Positions 42,899-50,161 of a DNA stretch of 64,000 bases are shown piece by piece. The notes beneath the pieces were generated by a model. That model had not been told where the DNA came from and did not search any database. It saw nothing but the letters and a program-made list of their open reading frames with translations. This DNA is from Chloroflexota bacterium (lineage in GTDB: Bacteria > Chloroflexota > Anaerolineae > Anaerolineales > Villigracilaceae): assembly GCA_013112685.1 (NCBI GenBank), contig JABFGC010000001.1, forward strand, positions 992,001-1,056,000, in the 5' to 3' direction. The position numbers and the translations under genes were made by a program. Within the stretch, counting starts at the first letter, position 1. Each line of letters starts with the position of its first letter.

Positions 42899-43672
42899 TC
42901 ACAACCCCGGCACGTATTTTTGTTCCCACTCCGCAATCGCCGCGCGGATGGCTTTTTTGACGGCTTCATCGGGGACTTCGTCTATCGAGTCGAATTTCTG
43001 CAAGCCGATGTACACTTCAACCGCGCCTGCGGGCGAATCCGTCAGGCGGATGCCCTGCCCTTCGAGCGGCGTGCCTTCCATGCGTTTTTGCAAAACGGTG
43101 TCAATCTGCTGGACGATGCTCAGCAGTTTGAATTCCTTTTCGGGGTCTTTTTTGGCGGGCTGCCCCGGGGCAGAAACGCCCAACAGGGAAGAACCAGGCG
43201 CGGGCGGAGTCGGAGGCGTTACCGGGGCGGCGGGCGGAACGGTCGGCGGGAAGTTCGTCGGTTGGGCGGGCTGGGGCGCTTGAACGGGGGCATCCAAGAA
43301 CGGGCGAAACAGCGAGATCAACTCGACCAGGCGTTTCTTTTTATCGGCGGTGAACGTGGCGGTCGAGAGGGGGACGCCGTCCAGTTCAATCGTTTTGTCG
43401 CTTTTGATGCTCAACAAGCCGGGGTCTGCGAACGCGCCCGGCGTCTGCGTTCTCAGCATTTGCGCTTCTTCGAGTTTGCGCTCGGCGGCTTCGAGTTTTC
43501 TTTCCGCTTCGGCGCGCAGGATCTCGGCGTTCGTCTCCACCGCTTCCAGTTTCTTCCTGGCTTCGATGTTCATGTTGAAATAGCCAAGCAATGCGCCGAC
43601 GCCGAAAATTATCAGACCCACGATCCACAGGACGATGGTGGGGACGGTCGTCATGGCGAAATTCAATTGCAT
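42899..43672 (-). CDS. Membrane-anchored coiled-coil protein, unknown function
   Basis: The 257-residue product has a transmembrane helix (residues about 10-32), a coiled coil (38-72, ARKKLEAVETNAEILRAEAE onward), a globular segment, a Pro-rich linker (about 130-165) and a C-terminal domain of mixed helix and strand (about 180-257). No family is recognised. It overlaps the end of mutM by 10 bp and is co-transcribed with it. Confidence 0.65.
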   Translation of the reverse strand: MQLNFAMTTVPTIVLWIVGLIIFGVGALLGYFNMNIEARKKLEAVETNAEILRAEAERKLEAAERKLEEAQMLRTQTPGAFADPGLLSIKSDKTIELDGVPLSTATFTADKKKRLVELISLFRPFLDAPVQAPQPAQPTNFPPTVPPAAPVTPPTPPAPGSSLLGVSAPGQPAKKDPEKEFKLLSIVQQIDTVLQKRMEGTPLEGQGIRLTDSPAGAVEVYIGLQKFDSIDEVPDEAVKKAIRAAIAEWEQKYVPGL

Positions 43673-44496
43673 GATACCTTCCTTTCAAGCACCTGGCACT
43701 TCGGGCAGATGTGCGTGCCGCGCTGACCCACGGTCAGTTTTTGGATCTTTGTCCCGCAGACCGGGCATGGCTTGCCCTCGCGGTCGTACACACGGAAATG
43801 ATTTTGATACGCGCCGCCGCGATACGCCCAGTCAATGCTGGCTCCGTTGCGGCGGATGCCTTCCTTGAGGATGGACTGGATCGCTTCATGCGGCGCCCCA
43901 GCCTGTTTCTTCGTCACAGAGTTGGACAACCCGAGAGGGTGCAATTTCGCTTTGTGGAGAGACTCGTCGGCGTAGATATTGCCGACCCCGGCGAGGAAGG
44001 TCTGGTCGAGGAGCAGGGGCTTCAATCGGCGTTTGCGCTTGCGCAGGTTTTCGTACAGCCATTGCGGGGTGAAATCCCTGCCGAGCGGTTCGGGTCCGAG
44101 GTCGCCGAGCACGGTTTCGGGCTGGTCGGTGAGCCAGACGCGCCCAAACTTGCGCGTGTCGTTGAATGCCAGGTGACTCTGTTTGCCGTCCTTCGCGCGC
44201 AGGGCGAGCAGGAGACGGTCGTGTTTTTCGGCTTTGATTTTACCCATTCTTACCATTAAATCCCCGCTCATGCGCAAATGTATTAGGAGATTGTAATCTT
44301 CCAGCCGGAGGATGAGGTATTTCGCCCGCCGCGAGACGCCAATGATCCTTTGCCCCCTAACCTGCTCCGCAAACTTCCGCACGGAGGGAGAAGCAATCGT
44401 CCGCGCCCAGCGCACCTCGGCGGAGACAATGGTCCTGCCGGTGACGTGAGGCGCGATGGTCCGCGCAATGGTTTCGACTTCGGGGAGTTCGGGCAT
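43663..44496 (-). CDS. mutM: Formamidopyrimidine-DNA glycosylase
   Basis: The 277-residue product begins PELPEVETIARTIAPH after Met, with the catalytic Pro and Glu. It has the H2TH region (DQTFLAGVGNIYADESLHKA) and the C-terminal zinc finger (CPVCGTKIQKLTVGQRGTHI, then CPKC). It removes 8-oxoguanine and FaPy lesions and nicks the strand (base excision repair). All key residues are visible. It is in a leftward block with prs upstream. Confidence 0.96.
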   Translation of the reverse strand: MPELPEVETIARTIAPHVTGRTIVSAEVRWARTIASPSVRKFAEQVRGQRIIGVSRRAKYLILRLEDYNLLIHLRMSGDLMVRMGKIKAEKHDRLLLALRAKDGKQSHLAFNDTRKFGRVWLTDQPETVLGDLGPEPLGRDFTPQWLYENLRKRKRRLKPLLLDQTFLAGVGNIYADESLHKAKLHPLGLSNSVTKKQAGAPHEAIQSILKEGIRRNGASIDWAYRGGAYQNHFRVYDREGKPCPVCGTKIQKLTVGQRGTHICPKCQVLERKVSCN

Positions 44497-44583
44497 TTTC
44501 AGTAATCAGTTATCAGCAATCAGTTATCAGTAATCAGTGGGCAGTGAACTGATGGCTGGTTACTGTTCACTGCCCACTGGCTC
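44497..44583. repeat. Intergenic ATCAGT/AATCAGT oligomer repeat
   Basis: Tandem variants of CAGTAATCAGT and CAGTTATCAG followed by an inverse CACTGCCCACTG segment fill the space between mutM and prs. A similar tract lies at 54680-54735. It is non-coding and typical of dispersed low-complexity repeats. Confidence 0.6.
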
Positions 44584-45573
44584 TTATTCGTTGAACATCT
44601 CTCCGACCGAGCGTCCTTCGTGGGCGCGGCGGATGACCTCGCCCAGCAGGGATGCGACGGAGATGATCGTAATCTTGCCTTCGAGATGTTTCATCTTGTC
44701 CGGCGGGATGGGCGCGGTATCGGTGGTGACGATTTGCTTGATCGGCAGGGAGCCGAGCCGTTCCGCACCGTGAGCGGAGAGAATGGCATGGACGAATGCC
44801 AGGTACACGTTACGCGCGCCCTGTTTCTTCACCACGTCCACCGCCTGGGCGATGGAACCGCCGGTATCCACCTCGTCGTCCACGATGATGACATCGCGGT
44901 TTTTCACGTCGCCGATCAGGGTTAATGCCTCGGCTTTGGCTTCGTTCCCCATGCGGCGCTTCTCGATGAAGGCAATCGGCATGCCCATGTCGGCGGCGTA
45001 GTTGCGTCCCTTTTTGGCAAAACCGAGGTCCACCGAGACGACCACCGGGTCTTTCATATCCTTGCGGAGAGTCTCGTTGATGTGTTTGATCAACAGGCGC
45101 GAAGCCGTGAGCACATCACCGGGGATGGAGAAAAATCCCTGGATCTGCCCGGCGTGCGGGTCGAGCGTCATGTAACGGTCGGCGCCCGCGACCTCGATCA
45201 TATCCGCCACGAGGCGCGCAGTGATGGGCACGCGCGGCTGGTCTTTTTTATCCGAGCGCCCGTAGCACAAATACGGCACGACAGCCGTGATGCGCGCCGC
45301 CGAATCCAGGCGCAGGGTTTGGATCATGATCAGCAATTCCATCAAATTGCGATGCACCGGCGAGGAGGTGGTCTGGATGACGTACACGTCCTGTCCGCGC
45401 GCGCTGCCGCTTAACTTCACAAACAGGTTTTCGTTGGGGAACTCGATCACCTCGCGCCCGCCGAGGGGCAGTTCCAGGTACTCCGCAATCTTCGCCGCCA
45501 AATCGGGCGACCCGCTGCCCGCGAACAATTTGATGCCCCCGTATATCTTCAAATCATGATGCACATGATGCAT
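44584..45573 (-). CDS. prs: Ribose-phosphate pyrophosphokinase
   Basis: The 329-residue product has KLFAGSGSPDLAAKIAEYLE, VYVIQTTSSPVHRNLMELLI, the ATP loop YLCYGRSDKKDQPR, TLDPHAGQIQGFF and the PRPP site DVIIVDDEVDTGGSIAQA. It makes PRPP from ribose-5-phosphate and ATP. The usual KRR after the PRPP flap is present as EKRRMG. It is co-directional with the GNAT and meaB genes, with a 4-bp gap. Confidence 0.95.
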   Translation of the reverse strand: MHHVHHDLKIYGGIKLFAGSGSPDLAAKIAEYLELPLGGREVIEFPNENLFVKLSGSARGQDVYVIQTTSSPVHRNLMELLIMIQTLRLDSAARITAVVPYLCYGRSDKKDQPRVPITARLVADMIEVAGADRYMTLDPHAGQIQGFFSIPGDVLTASRLLIKHINETLRKDMKDPVVVSVDLGFAKKGRNYAADMGMPIAFIEKRRMGNEAKAEALTLIGDVKNRDVIIVDDEVDTGGSIAQAVDVVKKQGARNVYLAFVHAILSAHGAERLGSLPIKQIVTTDTAPIPPDKMKHLEGKITIISVASLLGEVIRRAHEGRSVGEMFNE

Positions 45574-45577
45574 TCGT

Positions 45578-46126
45578 TCACTTCTCCTTGCTTCGAGACG
45601 CCCACTCGGAGCGCAGAACGCTCATGATGAGGACATCGTCGTATTTTCCATTTTTATAGACCGCTTCGCGCAGGCGTCCCTCCAGGACAAAACCAGCCTT
45701 CTCGTACGACCGCACCGCGCGCACGTTGTCGGCGTAGACTCGCAAAAAGGCGCGGTTCAGGTTCAAGGTCCCGAAACAGTGGCGCAGGAGCAGGGTCATC
45801 ACCTCGGCGCCGTAGCCTTTATCCCATTCCGATTTCTCCCCGATCATAATTCCGAGTTCGCCGCTGCGATGTGTTAATTCAATGCCAAATACGCCGCAGT
45901 TGCCGATCAACTTCCACACCCTGCCCTTGCGGATTTCGATTGCAAACGGCTTTTCGTTGGGGTCGCGCTGGGCGTCGAACCACTTCTCTTCATCCGCCAT
46001 GGACATGGGCAGGTACAACGCCAGCCCGCGCGTCACTTCGGGGTCGTTGACCCATTCGTGGAATTTCTTCAAATCCCCGCGCTCGTTGGCTCGCAGGCGC
46101 ACACGTTTGCCGTAGATGATACTCAT
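45578..46126 (-). CDS. GNAT family N-acetyltransferase (RimJ/RimL-like)
   Basis: The 182-residue product has the acetyltransferase_3 pattern: VRLRANERGDLKKFHEWVND, then GELGIMIGEKSEWDKGYGAE (acetyl-CoA loop) and NLNRAFLRVYADNVRAVRSY EKAGF near the end. The start at 46126 overlaps the meaB stop (ATGA); an upstream in-frame start is inside meaB. The substrate is unknown; relatives acetylate protein N-termini, spermidine or antibiotics. Confidence 0.87.
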   Translation of the reverse strand: MSIIYGKRVRLRANERGDLKKFHEWVNDPEVTRGLALYLPMSMADEEKWFDAQRDPNEKPFAIEIRKGRVWKLIGNCGVFGIELTHRSGELGIMIGEKSEWDKGYGAEVMTLLLRHCFGTLNLNRAFLRVYADNVRAVRSYEKAGFVLEGRLREAVYKNGKYDDVLIMSVLRSEWASRSKEK

Positions 46127-47126
46127 TTCAACCTTCCATTCAACAACATTCGGACCGCCTCCCACGGCGAAATGTCCCTTCGGATGACTTTCTCCAAAAC
46201 CTCTTCGTACTGTTGAGGGGAGACGGCCTCACGGAAGCGGGTCATCAGCGTATCGCGGATCAACGCCTCCATCTCGACCTCGAGGCGGGTACGCTCACGA
46301 ACAGCCCAGTCCCCGCTCTGACGGAGATGCTCCACGTGCTGTGCGATGGCTTGCGCCAGTTCGGGGATGCCCCTGCCCTCGGTGGCTACCGTCCGTTGGA
46401 GCGGCGGAATCCACAGGGTCGCGTCCGCCGAGGGCTTTGGCGCCGATGCGCTCATGGTTGCGCCATGATGCCTGAATAGACGTTCGGTCGGGTGCGCCAG
46501 TTCCAACATGGATTTGAGCGCCTTCTCGGTGTTTTCCACGCCGGGGCGGTCTGCCTTGTTGACGACGAGGATATCCGCGATTTCGAGGATGCCCGCCTTG
46601 ATGGCTGGATGTCGTCGCCGAGACCGGGCGCTTCAACCACGATGGTTGTGTGCGCGAGGCGGGCAATGTCCACTTCGCTCTGACCCGCTCCCACCGTTTC
46701 GACGATGACGATATCGAATCCCGCCGCATCGAAGACCTGCACCATATTGGCGGTGGCATGCGCCAGCCCGCCAAGCGAGCCGCGCGAAGCCATCGAGCGG
46801 ATGAACACGCCGGGGTCGCCGGAGAGGTCGCGCATGCGCACGCGGTCGCCGAGCACCGCTCCGCCCGTGAAAGGGCTGGAAGGGTCTACGGCGACGATGG
46901 CAACGCGTTTGTCCTCCGTTTTGCGGAAATGCAGGACAAGTTGATTGACCAGCGACGATTTTCCGGTGCCGGGCGCGCCCGTCACACCGATCAGGTGCGC
47001 CCTGCCCGTGTGGGGAAACAATTCGATTAATGTAGTGTGTCCGTCGGGGGAATCGTTTTCAACTTGGGTCAGCAAACGCGCCAGCGCCAGGCGGTCACCG
47101 TTAAGAATGGCTTGGGAGGAGGTCAT
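46123..47126 (-). CDS. meaB: MeaB-type methylmalonyl-CoA mutase-associated GTPase (one frame break as read)
   Basis: Walker A (GVTGAPGTGKSSLVNQLV), VAIVAVDPSSPFTGGAVLGD with RVRM, and DIVIVETVGAGQSEVDIA are followed by a frame break near 46610. The C-terminal part has a VVNKAD-type G4 motif at the junction, ENTEKALKSMLELAHPTERL and a C-terminal helical arm. MeaB protects and reloads adenosylcobalamin in methylmalonyl-CoA mutase. The mutase B12-binding subunit gene lies just upstream, separated by a terminator. Confidence 0.9.
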
Positions 47127-47151
47127 TAAGTTACACAGGTTCCTTCATTAA

Positions 47152-47180
47152 CAACAAAACACAGAGCCTTTTGCTCTGTG
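47152..47180 (-). terminator. Terminator after the B12-binding subunit gene
   Basis: Read leftward, CACAGAGC-AAAAG-GCTCTGTG is followed by TTTTGTTG. It lies between the mutase subunit stop and the meaB start. Confidence 0.8.
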
Positions 47181-47192
47181 CGGAAAAGCAGG

Positions 47193-47616
47193 CTATCCTG
47201 CCATCGCTTTTTTAATATCGCGGACAATGTCCTCGGTGGATGAGCCGGGACCATAGACGCCGGTCACGCCCATCTCTTTGAGGCGGCTCAGGTCTTCATC
47301 GGGGATGATGCCCCCTACAAACACCTTGACATTCGTCTGCCCGTTGGATTTGAGCAGTTCCAGCACGCGCGGAGTCAATGCCATGTGGGCGCCGGAGAGG
47401 ATGGACAAACCGACCACGTCCACATCCTCCTGGAGGGCGGCTTCGGCGATCATTTCGGGGGGTCTGGCGCAAGCCGGTGTAAATGACTTCCATACCGGCG
47501 TCGCGCAACGCGCGCGCCACCACCTTCGCGCCGCGGTCGTGACCATCCAGCCCGGGTTTTGCCACCAATACACGAATCCTTCGACTTTGCTCAGGATGAG
47601 TTTTCTTATCGGTCAT
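47193..47616 (-). CDS. Methylmalonyl-CoA mutase-type B12-binding subunit (one frame break as read)
   Basis: The 140-residue product is a cobalamin-binding domain with [20 protein letters not shown] (DxHxxG), [11 protein letters not shown] and [20 protein letters not shown]. One extra C in a six-C run near 47462 breaks the frame. The start at 47616 has GGAGGAACC. Between the start and the domain is THPEQSRRI, encoded by a fragment of a dispersed repeat (CATCCTGAGCAAAG). The catalytic subunit is not in this window. Together with MeaB it serves propionyl-CoA/succinyl-CoA interconversion or a related B12-dependent mutase. Confidence 0.87.
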
Positions 47617-47718
47617 GGTTCCTCCGAAGGGAATATCGTGGGTGATTATACTATGTATCACAAATGGATTTTGCAACGCTGCAACGCCTGAGCAGACAAG
47701 CCAAATCCGCCGCGCCCC

Positions 47719-47767
47719 TTGACAGCGGACAAGCCGGACTGTATGATGTAGTCACAAAGGTGACTAC
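47719..47767 (+). promoter_or_regulatory. Promoter and operator of the toxin-antitoxin operon
   Basis: TTGACA (47719-47724), a 17-bp spacer and TATGAT (47742-47747) are followed immediately by the inverted repeat GTAGTCAC-AAAG-GTGACTAC (47748-47767), which ends at the antitoxin ATG. Binding of the Phd-type antitoxin to this site would block both transcription start and the 5' end of the message. Confidence 0.75.
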
Positions 47768-48043
47768 ATGAAAAGACAAGCCAGGAAAATGAAGGAAATC
47801 GGCATCCGCGAACTGAAGGCACGGACTTCGGAGGTTGTGCGCGAAGTCAAGGAAAGCCGCGCGCGTTACGTCGTCACCCAGCGCGGCAAGCCGGTGGCGG
47901 TCATCATCCCGGTGGAAGCCCTGCCCCCCGAAAAATCGGCGGACGAGGTATGGGAACGGCTGATGAAAATCCGGGAGGAACTTGGCAAAGGGTGGCAAAG
48001 CGAGAAGAGCGCGGTGGAAATCCTTTCCGAGATACGGCGATGA
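47768..48043 (+). CDS. Phd/YefM-type antitoxin
   Basis: The 91-residue product has the Phd/YefM N-terminal DNA-binding fold (MKEIGIRELKARTSEVVREV, YVVTQRGKPVAVIIPVEAL) and a flexible acidic C-terminus that would cover the toxin. The first ATG at 47768 abuts the operator palindrome; an internal ATG at 47789 matches the usual family start. Its stop overlaps the toxin start by 4 bp. It probably represses its own operon. Confidence 0.87.
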   Translation: MKRQARKMKEIGIRELKARTSEVVREVKESRARYVVTQRGKPVAVIIPVEALPPEKSADEVWERLMKIREELGKGWQSEKSAVEILSEIRR

Positions 48044-48456
48044 ACCCTCCCATTACCATTGATGCCAGTGTTTTCGTCAGCGCATTCAGCCCGCTTGAAG
48101 CAGGCAGCGATCAAAGCCTGGAATTTATCAAAACTGTGAGTAAACAAAACACTCCCGTGATTGTTCCCGTGATAGTCCTGACGGAGGTTGCGGCTGCCAT
48201 CTCCCGACGTCAAAATGATTTTGAACTGGCAATGCAATTGGCGCGAAGCATAGAGGCACTCCCAAACATTAACTTTGTTCCGATTGATGAAAGCCTCGCC
48301 GATCTTTCAAGCGAAGTCGCCGCAACTCGCCGCCTGCGCGGGAGCGACGCGGTATACGCGGCAGTTTCCCTGCGGTTTGGGACGGAATTGATCACCTTGG
48401 ACAGGGAACAACTGGAGCGCCTGCCAAAAGTTTTAGCCGTGCGGTTCCCAGGATAA
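48040..48456 (+). CDS. PIN-domain (VapC-type) toxin
   Basis: The 138-residue product has the four acidic residues of PIN ribonucleases: ITIDASVFVSAF (Asp), VIVLTEVAAAIS (Glu), RRLRGSDAVYAAVSL (Asp) and ELITLDREQLERL (Asp). It overlaps the antitoxin by 4 bp. VapC toxins cut tRNA or rRNA at specific sites when the antitoxin is lost. A terminator follows at 48499. Confidence 0.88.
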   Translation: MNPPITIDASVFVSAFSPLEAGSDQSLEFIKTVSKQNTPVIVPVIVLTEVAAAISRRQNDFELAMQLARSIEALPNINFVPIDESLADLSSEVAATRRLRGSDAVYAAVSLRFGTELITLDREQLERLPKVLAVRFPG

Positions 48457-48498
48457 AACCCGACAGCCCGTGCTGCATAACCCCCGAACACCTTTCAG

Positions 48499-48526
48499 TG
48501 CCGCGTAAACAATGCGCGGCATTTTT
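48499..48526 (+). terminator. Terminator of the toxin-antitoxin operon
   Basis: TGCCGCG, a 9-base loop and CGCGGCA are followed by TTTTT. Confidence 0.8.
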
Positions 48527-48556
48527 ATCCCAATTTGGGATATTCTAGGTTGGGAT
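48527..48556 (+). promoter_or_regulatory. C-box-like operator of the restriction-modification system
   Basis: The perfect palindrome ATCCCAA-T-TTGGGAT (48527-48541) is followed by a half site TTGGGAT (48550-48556) and a TATAAAAT-like -10, 14 bp before the controller start. One and a half sites upstream of the controller gene is the classical arrangement for a concentration-dependent activator/repressor switch. Confidence 0.6.
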
Positions 48557-48569
48557 ATAAAATCAGGCT

Positions 48570-48803
48570 ATGTCCATAAAAGGTTTGGAACTCTTCCTTT
48601 CCGGTTTGTTGACAAAAGCCAGACTTTCAAAAAATATGACGCAGACCGAGGTTGCCCGCAGACTTGGCAAGCCGCAGTCCTTTGTTTCAAAGTATGAAAG
48701 CGGAGAAAGACGGCTGGATGTGATCGAGTTTGTTGCAATTTGCAAGGCGCTCGGAGCCGACCCCGGCAAAATCATAAAAGAAATCGAGGTACAGGATGGG
48801 TAG
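48570..48803 (+). CDS. XRE-family controller (C) protein
   Basis: The 77-residue product is a single HTH_3 domain (LLTKARLSKNMTQTEVARRL, GKPQSFVSKYESGERRLDVI). It overlaps the restriction-enzyme gene by 8 bp. The size, fold, overlap and upstream operator fit the controller proteins of type II restriction-modification systems, which delay nuclease expression until the methylase has protected the host DNA. Confidence 0.8.
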   Translation: MSIKGLELFLSGLLTKARLSKNMTQTEVARRLGKPQSFVSKYESGERRLDVIEFVAICKALGADPGKIIKEIEVQDG

Positions 48804-49395
48804 AAAATCAATTCTTGCCCAATGGGGTATTACAGGAAAGGAATTGACAGAACTTGTTGATCAAAATCCCAGTCTCAGGGGGATTTTGCTTGGCTATGTT
48901 GCTGAGAAAAAATTTCAAGATAATTACTTGAGCCACCCTGGCATTACTTCCGTTCAAAAGGATGATGACCATGTAAGAAGTATGAAAGGGGATCGCAGGA
49001 TTGTTTACAAGGGACAGACTTTCCTGATCGAAGTGAAAAGTTTGCAAACGAACATGGTCAGAAATTTGGGAAACGATCGCTGGCAGGGAAAAGCTCAAGT
49101 GGACGCCAGCGACAGCAGGACAATTACCCTGCCCGATGGCACTACCATGAAAACCACTTGCCTGCTTCGCGGGGAATTTGACATTTTGGCGGTGAACTGT
49201 TTTGCCTTTGGTGAAAAATGGAGGTTTGCATTTGCCCTAAACGCAGACCTGCCCCCGAACACATTTAAAAAATACACAGAATACCAACGCCGCTATCTGC
49301 TTCCGTCCCTGATTCCCATTGAGTGGCCGTTGAACCCCCCTTTTACAGACAAGCTCATAAAGTTGCTCAAACGGCTGGTGAAACGATCCTCGTGA
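48796..49395 (+). CDS. Putative type II restriction endonuclease
   Basis: The 199-residue product has a PD-(D/E)XK-like core: DRRIVYKGQTFLIEVKSLQ, with the E-x-K pair, preceded by acidic residues (KDDDHVRSMKGD). The central GEFDILAVNCFAFGEKWRF segment also occurs in nuclease-like proteins that recognise methylatable sites. No named family is recognised. It is adjacent to a controller and a convergent methyltransferase. Its recognition sequence cannot be told. Confidence 0.65.
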   Translation: MGRKSILAQWGITGKELTELVDQNPSLRGILLGYVAEKKFQDNYLSHPGITSVQKDDDHVRSMKGDRRIVYKGQTFLIEVKSLQTNMVRNLGNDRWQGKAQVDASDSRTITLPDGTTMKTTCLLRGEFDILAVNCFAFGEKWRFAFALNADLPPNTFKKYTEYQRRYLLPSLIPIEWPLNPPFTDKLIKLLKRLVKRSS

Positions 49396-49416
49396 GGCTG
49401 CCTGTCAGCCTTTTTT
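49395..49416. terminator. Terminator between convergent R and M genes
   Basis: AGGCTG-CCTGT-CAGCCT with a T run overlaps the methyltransferase stop. Confidence 0.65.
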
Positions 49417-50118
49417 GTTTTTAGGGTTCTTTACAAACACGAGAAAATAACTATGATTTTTTCTGGCATGTCTCTGTTTTATCAGGCGGGAAACGCCCGC
49501 TTTGTTCGCTCGTACCACAACAAAGAGGTCTTTTGTGTAAAATCCCAGACTTTCATAGCGATTGATGATTTCGATGTGCGTCAGCCATTGGCGATTCGCA
49601 GAAACTTCATCCTGGCACTTCACAATCAACACGCCGTTTTCTTTTAGAATTCGATATGCCTCCACACCCGCCTTGAAATATAGATCGGTGACCGCCGCAT
49701 GCCATTTGAGTCCATTGTTCGTTTCATCCCCATTGGAATAATACTTCCTGAAGCTGGAGAATTTCCCATTTCCTGCTTTATGTTTCTGATTGTTGCGAAG
49801 CAATCCCTCCATATAAGGCGGATCAAGAACAACAGCGTCAAAACTTTTGTTCGTGTACGGCAACGCGCGGCAATCAACGCCATCAGCGATGTCGCTTGGA
49901 ACAAGCGTGTACTTCGATAAATCCACATTTCGCCAAAAAACGCCGTTGCCGTAGGTGACATCGGCAATTTTTGAGCCTTCGGGAACATGCAGCGAGAGGA
50001 TTTGGGGAAATACCTCAGCATTGCCACCGACAAATGCCGACATGACGACGTTTGTCGTCGCCCTGCCGCCCTGCACTCTTTTTTTCTCGCCAAAAAAATC
50101 CAATTGTTTCGTTGCCAT
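49405..50118 (-). CDS. DNA methyltransferase (N6-adenine/N4-cytosine type) of the RM system
   Basis: The 237-residue product has the catalytic DPPY ([17 protein letters not shown]) and a SAM motif ([20 protein letters not shown]) in the order of beta/gamma-class methylases, with [11 protein letters not shown] later. The start is [13 protein letters not shown] at 50118; codons upstream are not conserved-looking. It is convergent with the restriction gene and expressed separately, as expected for constitutive protection. Confidence 0.82.
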   Translation of the reverse strand: MATKQLDFFGEKKRVQGGRATTNVVMSAFVGGNAEVFPQILSLHVPEGSKIADVTYGNGVFWRNVDLSKYTLVPSDIADGVDCRALPYTNKSFDAVVLDPPYMEGLLRNNQKHKAGNGKFSSFRKYYSNGDETNNGLKWHAAVTDLYFKAGVEAYRILKENGVLIVKCQDEVSANRQWLTHIEIINRYESLGFYTKDLFVVVRANKAGVSRLIKQRHARKNHSYFLVFVKNPKNKKG

Positions 50119-50161
50119 AAGTTGATAATATCCTGTTTTAGGATACTCTGCAAGGTTTGTT

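Noticed and set aside
44497..44583. Regular short repeats as a CRISPR array
   Set aside because: Repeat units are about 7-11 bp, degenerate and without spacers of constant length.
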